64,000 bases of DNA. Source: Spironucleus salmonicida. Taxonomy: Eukaryota > Fornicata > Diplomonadida > Hexamitidae. The stretch spans positions 814,001 to 878,000 of the forward strand of contig CM035320.1 of the NCBI GenBank assembly GCA_000497125.2. Direction: 5' to 3'. Of the stretch, positions 55,891 to 64,000 are shown piece by piece (position 1 is the stretch's first letter; each line of letters opens with the position of its first letter). Both the position numbers and the translations under genes were made by a program. Below the pieces are notes generated by a model. That model saw only the letters and a list, made by a program, of their open reading frames with translations, had not been told where the DNA came from and did no database searches.

Positions 55891-55980
55891 ATGATATCCT
55901 CAATACTCCGATTGGAAGGTCCAGGTACTACTCACGCGCACTTAATAACGGTTGCTGCAGGATGGACATTCATAAAATGA
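55891..55980 (+). CDS. 29-codon leader ORF in frame with the next gene
   Basis: ATG 55891 to TGA 55978-55980 encodes MISSILRLEGPGTTHAHLIT and nine more residues. It is in the same phase as the gene at 56059, separated by the TGA and 26 sense codons. Either a leader ORF, or the N-terminus of the same protein interrupted by a TGA that both repeat arms share. Confidence 0.4.
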   Translation: MISSILRLEGPGTTHAHLITVAAGWTFIK

Positions 55981-56058
55981 TTCCTTTCTAAATGCGTAAT
56001 AGATTCCAATACGAGTTATACTAAAAAATTAAAACCATAAAGAGGATATTTTTAACAT

Positions 56059-56817
56059 ATGAAAATACAACTACTAGATACATAATTGGTTCTGGAAACT
56101 AAAAAATGTTATATTTTACTTTCGATATATGCGGTAGATTAGTAGCAAGCCCTAATATTATTGAGTGCCTGCCACTGGTAATGCTACTACTATCAAGTAC
56201 CTAGGGTTAGTAGCTTTAGATAACTATCTAAAAATATGTATACACTAAGAAATCTGGAAATGTAACAAAAATAGCTACACTAATACCCGTCTTTACGTAT
56301 TCGCAACAATCCAGAAACACCCGAAGCTAAAATTTCGAATTTTAGCAAATATACATATGTATATTGTAAATATTCGTTTCGTAAAATTAACTATTCCCCC
56401 AATACTACTTAAGTTCTTTCAGAAACAGTTTCTGTAAAGAAGTAGTTTAAGGAAATATTATCATAAAATACGGTTATACTAATTTGTAATATGGTGAACC
56501 TTAAGCAAAAGGAAACTATCATCCCCAGTACACAACTAACAGAGTTTTCGTCCGTGAAGTCTCTAGCCCTCGCTTCAGTGAAGGCTGGAAACCTCAACAC
56601 CAGAAAGCTTGCCGAGATGGCTCCTGGGGCGAACCTGATGGAGGCAGCAGGTGATCTTGCAGCCTAGCACCGGGTGCTGGTATTCGCCCTACAGGTACTG
56701 GAAATGAACCTACCAAAATCTCAGCGAGAGCTCTGCGCGAGAATGATGCGGAACCTGACAGCAACCAGCACTACAAAGGCCTATCGCGCCATTCTGAGCC
56801 ATATAGAATATGCGTGA
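56059..56817 (+). CDS. Hypothetical protein, 252 aa (IR4 left copy)
   Basis: ATG 56059, TGA 56815-56817, TAR codons as Gln. The first 140 residues are poorly patterned; the last 105 are clearly helical and amphipathic (LAEMAPGANLMEAAGDLAAQ, then RELCARMMRNLTATSTTKAY) and GC-richer. An internal ATG at 56491 would give only this 108-residue part. No family recognised. Intact in both arms. Confidence 0.6.
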
Positions 56818-56989
56818 ATTAACTTAACCTTCGTCGTGTACATGTGAGATTTTTACTTCACCTTATTCCACTTCAAAGGGGCCATAGATCTTGTCCGGAA
56901 TATTCGTATGTAATGAGAAGAGGTAAATATATAAATAAATATTGCATGCTTTAATTTTCATTGTAGTAATTCTATAGGATCCGGGAATC

Positions 56990-57210
56990 CAATCAAAATA
57001 CAGCACACATTAGCTTATAAGCGGAGGCCTGAGGTGAATCAAGTAGGTTGACCTAGCGGGCCTTAAATTTGGTGGGATCGAATCATGGTACCAGGACAAT
57101 CATGTGATAGAGGTATACTATTCCTGGTCCGGGGAGTAAATGCTTAACTAGGTACAGCTTGATGAGCCTTTCGCAAAGCTCTTGTAATACTGGCGGGTGG
57201 GCTTGCAATA
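56990..57210 (+). ncRNA. Candidate structured non-coding RNA (IR4 left copy; strand uncertain)
   Basis: GC-richer block without convincing coding frame but with several stems: ACCAGGA (57090-57096) with TCCTGGT (57122-57128) enclosing ATAG/CTAT, GAGC.TTT-CGC-AAAGCTC (57164-57181), and AGGTTGACCT. GGATCGAATC (about 57075) resembles a pol III B box (GGTTCGANNC) and TAGCTTATAAGCGG (about 57013) could be an A box. Both arms keep it to the last base of IR4. Identity (SRP or other RNA) not established. Confidence 0.4.
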
Positions 57211-57650
57211 ATATTGTAGAAGTATAGTGTTATAATTGTAATCCTGATTAATATCGAAAATATGTTGTTATATGCTACCTATAGAATAGTGTATAAACTA
57301 TGGATACCTTTTACTAGTTAAGTATGTAAATTATATAGAACCTATCATATAATTAAGATCCTATTGAGTATATAATATCGTTAGTTTTTCCTTTGGATAA
57401 ATATATCCAGCAATTTTTATAAGAATAAATACATTGAATTAGTGATTTTAATTTTGTTATTTATTATTAGCAGTGACTTAAAGATAATAATTGGGATATT
57501 ACTTACTAAAATCAATGTAATAGCGTAAATTTATGTGCAAATCTTTTTTAAACCTATTTTTATATGAGACATGTTTATGTTTAACTACTAATTATATAAT
57601 TATATAATATTGGTTAATATTACTTTTCAAACCACTCCAAATTTCATATA
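57211..57650. other. AT-rich DNA with IFT56 promoter
   Basis: Spacer of IR4; AATTATATAATTATATAATAT at about 57590-57610 (first 20 bases of the run) lies 40-60 bases before the IFT56 ATG. Confidence 0.5.
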
Positions 57651-59243
57651 ATGAACTACGTTAAAGTTTCAGAGGCGTTTGAAAAATCAAAGACTATGGC
57701 AGCTCAACAGGCGGAAAATGAAATTCCATCACTAGCATAATTCATTGAGAAACGAGACTTTATTGGAGCTGTCACACTTCTTAATTTCTAAAAATAAACA
57801 AACACTGTTCCAGAAGGAATACATCCTGATTTATGGTTAGCGTATTGTCATTTTCACTTAGGAAACTCTGATGAGGCATTAAGAATCTATACTGAATTAA
57901 ATTAGTAAGAACCTCCTCCATAAGACCATAATTAGCTAGAACTTTATAAGGCAATATGTCTACTTTATTTAGGTAGAATGGACGAAGCTCGCTCAGTTGC
58001 AACTAAACTTCCTGCATCACCACTCTAAAACAGGTTATTATTTCATGCATGTTCTAGGTTATTAGATGAAGATTCATTATAATAATATCATTAGAAGCTC
58101 AAAAATATCTCTCCAGATTAGATGGCTCTTGCTGCGGTACATTTTTTGAGAACACATTATAACTAAGCACTTGAATGTTATGAAGAGGTATTAGCAGTAT
58201 AATAGGAATATTATGCTATATATATGCATATGGCACTTTGTTTTTATAAATTAGGCGAATATGAGAGATGTGAAGAATAGTTATAAAATTATAGAGATCA
58301 TGCTGACGATTCATTTACTTCTATTAATCTCTTGGCAGCTACTAAATTTAAGATGGGAAAATTAAAAGAAGCTAATTAACTCTTAGACTAGATGAAAAAT
58401 GATCATTCTATATCTGAATTACCATAATTTAAGCATAATAAATGTCTGTATTCTGGTTTAAATGCAGCCACTCATATTCTTTAAACATTAACATCTGCAG
58501 TACCTGAAGCACGCGCTAATCTTTTACGTCTTTATATTGAGTAACGCTAGTATAAGGCAGCATATGATTTAATGTAGAATTTTGAACCAGCGGTATCTTA
58601 AGAATATTGTTTGAAAGCGGCTGGATTCGCCTATTTAGGACAACATACTACTGATATGGAAGCTTTAACATATGCTAGAGCAGCGTATGCAACTGTGGGT
58701 TAATCTGATGCAGATAAAGATACTCTATTAGGTCGTCGTTCTATGGCTGCAGCTTACTTTTTAGATGGAGAATTTGATGATGCCGCAGTTTATTATGATT
58801 CGATCGCCGAGATACCTAAAGAATCAGAAGAATAATTTGATCTCAATTATGGTCTCACATTAGCAGCAATAGGAAAAGATGATTAAGCTCTGGAATTCCT
58901 TGCCAGACAGATTAATTCACCATATTTTACATTAATCCATAAACAATGGCTTGCTAGATTATTTATTCGCTCAAAACGTGCTAAAATGGCATTTGAACTA
59001 TATTAAAAAAGCGAATCAAACAATCCAAGAACTGCACAGTTATTGAGAATCATTGCTCATGAATGTTTTGCAGTAGGTGAATTTAAATTAAGTGCTGAAG
59101 CAAGTAAAATTTTAATTAAAATAGATTCTGCTAGCGAGAACTTAAATGAATATAAAACGATGTTTAGAGCAGCTATGGCAGCGAGCACTTTAAAAGAGAG
59201 AGGTAAAAAAGTAACGCCACCTAAAATGGTTATGGAAGAGTGA
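57651..59243 (+). CDS. IFT56: Intraflagellar transport protein IFT56 (TTC26/DYF-13)
   Basis: 530 residues, ATG 57651, TGA 59241-59243 (human 554). TPR-type helical repeats along the length. Family matches in order: FIEKRDFIGAVTLLNF (family DFLSQRDYIGAITLLEF), LWLAYCHFHLGN, LQNRLLFHACSRLLDE, ALCFYKLGEYERCEE, VPEARANLLRLYI and GRRSMAAAYFLDGEFDD. IFT56 is an IFT-B subunit that carries motility-related cargo into the flagellum. At least twenty TAR codons stand at Gln positions, good evidence for the code. It occupies the IR4 spacer. Confidence 0.96.
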
Positions 59244-59587
59244 TGGAAATACTATTTTAGTCAAAGTATTTAAAGTTGTAATTTTAAAATGAAACATCGG
59301 TATTTAGATATTATATGTAATTTTAATTTAATTCATGCTTGATTTTTCTAAAAATCTAGAAAATTAAGTATTGAAAATCATTTTTATATACTATATATTT
59401 TATATCTCAATTAATTAAATTAAAATACTGATAAATCTAATGTTAGTTATGACGGTAAAAAATTATCTCTATATATATTTTATAAAATGACATTATAAGT
59501 GTTACTATACTAACTTTATAGGAATATGATAATAGTATTATATTCTCATAAAACAGGGATTAATAGTTATTATTTATCATGTTATTG
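59244..59587. other. AT-rich intergenic DNA
   Basis: Between IFT56 and the right arm of IR4; no gene seen. Confidence 0.6.
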
Positions 59588-59808
59588 TATTGCAAGCCCA
59601 CCCGCCAGTATTACAAGAGCTTTGCGAAAGGCTCATCAAGCTGTACCTAGTTAAGCATTTACTCCCCGGACCAGGAATAGTATACCTCTATCACATGATT
59701 GTCCTGGTACCATGATTCGATCCCACCAAATTTAAGGCCCGCTAGGTCAACCTACTTGATTCACCTCAGGCCTCCGCTTATAAGCTAATGTGTGCTGTAT
59801 TTTGATTG
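59588..59808 (-). ncRNA. Candidate structured RNA, right copy
   Basis: Mirror of 56990-57210, stems preserved. Both copies end at the exact IR4 border. Confidence 0.4.
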
Positions 59809-59980
59809 GATTCCCGGATCCTATAGAATTACTACAATGAAAATTAAAGCATGCAATATTTATTTATATATTTACCTCTTCTCATTACATACGAATATTC
59901 CGGACAAGATCTATGGCCCCTTTGAAGTGGAATAAGGTGAAGTAAAAATCTCACATGTACACGACGAAGGTTAAGTTAAT

Positions 59981-60739
59981 TCACGCATATTCTATATGGC
60001 TCAGAATGGCGCGATAGGCCTTTGTAGTGCTGGTTGCTGTCAGGTTCCGCATCATTCTCGCGCAGAGCTCTCGCTGAGATTTTGGTAGGTTCATTTCCAG
60101 TACCTGTAGGGCGAATACCAGCACCCGGTGCTAGGCTGCAAGATCACCTGCTGCCTCCATCAGGTTCGCCCCAGGAGCCATCTCGGCAAGCTTTCTGGTG
60201 TTGAGGTTTCCAGCCTTCACTGAAGCGAGGGCTAGAGACTTCACGGACGAAAACTCTGTTAGTTGTGTACTGGGGATGATAGTTTCCTTTTGCTTAAGGT
60301 TCACCATATTACAAATTAGTATAACCGTATTTTATGATAATATTTCCTTAAACTACTTCTTTACAGAAACTGTTTCTGAAAGAACTTAAGTAGTATTGGG
60401 GGAATAGTTAATTTTACGAAACGAATATTTACAATATACATATGTATATTTGCTAAAATTCGAAATTTTAGCTTCGGGTGTTTCTGGATTGTTGCGAATA
60501 CGTAAAGACGGGTATTAGTGTAGCTATTTTTGTTACATTTCCAGATTTCTTAGTGTATACATATTTTTAGATAGTTATCTAAAGCTACTAACCCTAGGTA
60601 CTTGATAGTAGTAGCATTACCAGTGGCAGGCACTCAATAATATTAGGGCTTGCTACTAATCTACCGCATATATCGAAAGTAAAATATAACATTTTTTAGT
60701 TTCCAGAACCAATTATGTATCTAGTAGTTGTATTTTCAT
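59981..60739 (-). CDS. Hypothetical protein, 252 aa (IR4 right copy)
   Basis: Mirror of 56059-56817; ATG 60739, TGA 59981-59983, intact. Convergent with IFT56. Confidence 0.58.
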
Positions 60740-60817
60740 ATGTTAAAAATATCCTCTTTATGGTTTTAATTTTTTAGTATAACTCGTATTGGAATCTATT
60801 ACGCATTTAGAAAGGAA

Positions 60818-60907
60818 TCATTTTATGAATGTCCATCCTGCAGCAACCGTTATTAAGTGCGCGTGAGTAGTACCTGGACCTTCCAATCGGAGTATTGAGG
60901 ATATCAT
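60818..60907 (-). CDS. 29-codon leader ORF, right copy
   Basis: Mirror of 55891-55980; the TGA is present here too. Confidence 0.4.
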   Translation of the reverse strand: MISSILRLEGPGTTHAHLITVAAGWTFIK

Positions 60908-60916
60908 GGCAGAAAA

Positions 60917-62426
60917 ATACAATAAGACATACGGTTATCCTTGTATAAAAGATTCGATAATGTTTTTAGAAATAATCATATTTATTCATGTTTATCAGTA
61001 TAAGAACTATGCTCTTGGCAAAAATATAAATAATAAATATTTTCTAAAATAGTTAACTGTAATCATAAAATCTTAACTTAGCTAAGGATCTTTTACATTT
61101 TAATTTAAACATATTGGATTATTTTTTAGTAATTTAATAATTATTTCTAATATAACAGTAGAAATTAATAAACAGATAAAATTTGTTATCTAATATAGTT
61201 ACTGAAAAGCATTGATAAATAATACTAAAAAAAGTTCTCTTATAATAGATTTGGTTTAATTAATTTATATAATAATATTATAAGTGCTACATATAGATAC
61301 ATAAATATCAACAACTTTGTATTTTTTAACATTTAATAGTATTGCAGTATCTTAAGGAAATTGCATCTTTTAAATTAGTCTTAACAAGGAAAATCAGTGT
61401 ATATAATTTATGATACTTAATTCCGATAGTTATTAACTATTTTTATTAAATAATCTTAATATTAATAACAATTAAATTCCTAATATTCGTTTGAGCTTTT
61501 ATGTAGTAAGTACAACTATGAAAAGTAATTATTTATTAAAATGGAATCCTACTAGTAGTTATATATTAAGTAAAGGTCAAAATAATAAATTTAACAATTA
61601 TAGTAGAAATAAATTAACAATTTGTTGTTTACTTAATTTATGATTCAGATATAAGTATTTATTGCCTAATAATAAGATTTATACAGTATTAGTTTTTATT
61701 GATAATTATAAATGGAAAGCTTCTATACATTACTACTAGTTAATTCCAACTTTTTAGTTAAATTTATATTTAGCAAATAATCAGACAATGACTTGAATAC
61801 AAATGCTAGATAGTCAATCTAAGGAATTTGTTCATATACACATCAAATAATTTTAGATTAACATATATAAAATTATGAATAATAGCTAAAGGTATTGTAA
61901 TTCCTTTTTAAGAAACATTATATAAAATAAGTCTTGTTAATATCCTGAATCTATAATAAATAAAATTAAAATTTATATCATAGAAGTCTGTTAATTTTTT
62001 ATACTCTTTTATGTCTTTATATATATAATAATTGATATTTTGTTAATAAACCTCAAAACATTAAAATAGTCTAAATGTCTATATTTTATATATAAAACTA
62101 TTATCTATTGAAAATAATAAGTACTATGTTTAGTATAAAAAATAGCGACAAAGGTTTATTTAAAATAAAAATAATAATATTATATATGAGTTGAAAAACG
62201 ATAAATTTCTATTTTATACATATATCCAAAATAATACATAACTGTCGTAGAATTTTGCTGTCCGCAAAAACTAGTTTTTATTTTATAAGGAAACTATATA
62301 ATCTAATTATAGTAATCTAAAAAAACTAAAATATTAAGATATTGTTTTCCTATCATTATTTTTTTGGTAATATACTAAGTTTTCATTAACTATATTTAAA
62401 ATATATAACAGTCTCTATTATTTTTA
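60917..62426. other. AT-rich intergenic DNA, 1.5 kb
   Basis: Very AT-rich, short frames only; I see no gene or RNA. Confidence 0.55.
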
Positions 62427-62711
62427 ATGAACTTCGAAATAGAAAAAGAGTTTGCAATACGCAGCATTTTAAAAAATGATACTGATATTGAGTTCCTTCA
62501 AAGTGTTATATAAAATACGTCTAAAGCTGATATTGAAGCCTATATTTCAGAAAGAATCGATTATAGTTATATTATTAATTTCGCTCATAATTTGCTTCAA
62601 AGAAATCCCACTGATTAGGAAAGAAAGGTTTTTAGCAAAATGTTGCTATATTTAAACGAGGATAGTACTGTTTAAGCGTATGCTGAAATTTGTAAGTATT
62701 TGAACGATTGA
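62427..62711 (+). CDS. Small hypothetical helical protein, 94 aa
   Basis: ATG 62427, TGA 62709-62711, four TAR codons. Helical and charged (MNFEIEKEFAIRSILKND, later YIINFAHNLLQRN and KMLLYLNED). Family unknown; AT-rich run precedes the ATG. Confidence 0.6.
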
Positions 62712-63330
62712 ATATATATTATATGTTAATATCTATCTTAATATATTAAATAGTAAAATTCAACTTTATGTGTAATAAATAAAATTAATATTATACTAAT
62801 TTAATAAATAAGAAATAGATAACTAAAATATATTATCATTTACGATTTAACGTGGAAATGTAATGTGAATTAAGGAAATCATATTATATTCTATATCAAT
62901 GAGATCTTACTTTTCTTAAATTATAGGAAAATCTTAGTTTTTAAATAGAATCAACTTATTTTAGATAAATATGTTTTACCATAAGAAAACTACTAATAAT
63001 GTGATTTACTATATAGAAACAAGTTTCTTAACTAAACTTAATAATGTTAAAATTTAGAAGCTACAATTTTTCACATAAAGTAATTAAAATAGAATTTATA
63101 TTTGATTTGAATAACTTAATTCTTAAAAAACTATAGACTTAAGCATATATAACATAAAGCTAGATTTCAAATAGTAATTTAGTATCTAAATTCCTAAAAA
63201 CATAATAAACAAACATTTTATATAACTCAATTTTAATAATCTAATATATATTTAAGCAGGCTTATAAAAACTAATAATAGATTCAAATTTATATTTATTA
63301 TATAACAAAATTTATATAACTAAAATAAAA
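62712..63330. other. AT-rich intergenic DNA
   Basis: No gene seen; AT-rich element at about 63292-63308 before the next ATG. Confidence 0.55.
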
Positions 63331-64000
63331 ATGGATCATATTTATTCTATCCTAGATATAAAACCAGTTCTAGGGCAACATCGAGTTAAATAATTAACTG
63401 ATGGCATTCATCCATAATTTATATAAGTTCACGGGAATAATAAAAGAGTATGGCCAGAGTATCAGTCAACTAAAGTTTAAGCGCCAAATATTACTAAAAT
63501 AAAAAAATCGAATTCCAAATTAAAAAATTCAAACCCCAATCTAATATAGCAATAAATTGACAATTAACCCAAATCTCTTCTTATTAAAAAGTAAAAATCG
63601 TTAATTCCTGATCTTCCATAAGACTTTAATAAATCTAAAAATATTGGATAGACTAAGATACCATTATTTTCCAATACAATTAAATACCAGTAAACTTTTC
63701 AAAAAACACTAAAGGTAGATGATTTATAAATTGATTAACCATTATCAGAAGGTGATTTTGCAGATATGAGAAGTTAAGGTCAGAAGTTTTTCAAAGATAT
63801 AGAGGAGAGTTGGTAGTTTTAGGGACATGAATTAGGACTGTCTCGCAAAATTATATCTGATAATTTAGTCGGTTAATCATCATTGGAGTAAATCAAAATT
63901 TAGCCACAATTAGCATCTAAAGGATTAGTAAGTGACAGTGATGATATCAGCAATAGCTTATATGATAATAGTTAAGCGAATTAGAAAGAAAATGAAGGTA
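63331..64000 (+). CDS. Hypothetical protein, N-terminal part (runs off right edge)
   Basis: ATG 63331, open to base 64000 (223 codons) with many TAR as Gln. Lys/Asn/Gln/Ser-rich, largely disordered; some Pro-directed sites (KSLIPDLPQDF). No domain seen in the visible part. Confidence 0.6.

Larger units (their letters stand above)
55882..57210. repeat. Inverted repeat IR4, left arm (1329 bp)
   Basis: Reverse complement of 59588-60916 (coordinates sum to 116798). Holds one gene and a structured-RNA candidate. Spacer 2377 bp with IFT56. Confidence 0.97.
59588..60916. repeat. Inverted repeat IR4, right arm (1329 bp)
   Basis: Mirror of 55882-57210. Confidence 0.97.

Noticed and set aside
56818-56970. 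Minus-strand frame with signal-peptide-like start resembling a p24-type N-terminus
   Set aside because: Continues antisense to the better helical gene 56059-56817 with Cys/His/Trp-rich noise.
56990-57210. Signal recognition particle RNA
   Set aside because: Some strings resemble the Alu domain (TGTAAT, GGCGGGTGGG), but they lie at the wrong end and no helix 8 GNAR/AGCA motif is present.
1-64000. Ciliate origin
   Set aside because: Shares the code, and the CCCCAA string tempted me, but many long genes have no intron, and gene content and cathepsin/OTC fit a hexamitid better. Not fully excluded.
1-64000. CRISPR arrays, bacterial operons, transposases, integrated viruses
   Set aside because: No short regular repeats with spacers, no transposase, reverse transcriptase or capsid-like frames; the repeats are long gene-bearing arms without terminal motifs or target-site duplications that I could see.

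Overview
The window reads as nuclear DNA of a flagellated protist that uses TAA and TAG as glutamine codons and TGA as its only stop. Read with the standard code, most conserved genes here are broken by TAA/TAG. Read with TAR = Gln they become long intact frames with recognisable domains: coatomer beta-prime, FAM135-type esterase, ornithine carbamoyltransferase, GET3, IFT56, Hsp70-like, cathepsin B-like and a PPP phosphatase. No intron is needed in any gene. This code, an ornithine carbamoyltransferase, cathepsin B-like proteases, EGF-like cysteine-rich surface proteins and an intraflagellar transport gene fit a hexamitid diplomonad (Hexamita/Spironucleus/Trepomonas type). A ciliate shares the code but would normally show introns. 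The species assignment is inference.

Layout. 1-3.6 kb: partial gene, CZIB (DUF866), a hypothetical gene, and a divergent Hsp70-like gene sharing an AT-rich divergent promoter with a small gene. 3.6-15.9 kb: a 2.7-kb inverted repeat (IR1; E2 ubiquitin-conjugating enzyme, tRNA-Ser(GCU), leucine-rich repeat protein) flanking a 6.2-kb gene for a giant secreted/membrane EGF-like protein with about ten C-terminal membrane segments. 16-23 kb: GET3, then a second inverted repeat (IR2) of two identical cathepsin B-like genes whose spacer carries an RNase P-like RNA candidate and two small genes. 23-33 kb: a degenerate DPE2-type glucanotransferase, a paralogue of the giant EGF-like gene, and a SERF gene. 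33-43 kb: a 1088-residue coiled-coil/CxxC protein, a Myb/SANT-like protein, a PPP phosphatase, three small genes and beta-prime COP. 43-50 kb: IR3, around a multi-pass (MATE-like) transporter, two small genes and a dynamin-like GTPase. 50-55 kb: FAM135-like esterase, a small gene, OTC. 55.9-60.9 kb: IR4, a 252-residue hypothetical gene plus a structured-RNA candidate, flanking IFT56. 61-64 kb: AT-rich DNA with two small or partial genes.

The most unusual structure is architectural. Four independent, almost identical long inverted-repeat pairs (arms about 2743, 1164, 1316/1340 and 1329 bp) lie in 64 kb, each enclosing different intact genes. In addition, two tandem paralogues of the giant EGF-like gene share a conversion-like tract of about 1.95 kb and a second of about 0.23 kb. 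Base composition also switches abruptly, in places inside one gene exactly at a repeat junction. These patterns suggest ongoing ectopic gene conversion between inverted and direct copies, or an assembly effect that long reads would settle.

Most start codons in AT-rich DNA follow, within roughly 20-60 bases, a TATTATAATA-like element that often sits between divergent genes. The GC-rich leucine-rich repeat gene instead has a TATAAAAGG box. The genes here do not form one pathway. They are housekeeping (trafficking, chaperone, ubiquitin, flagellum, arginine catabolism) interleaved with duplicated surface or lysosomal genes.
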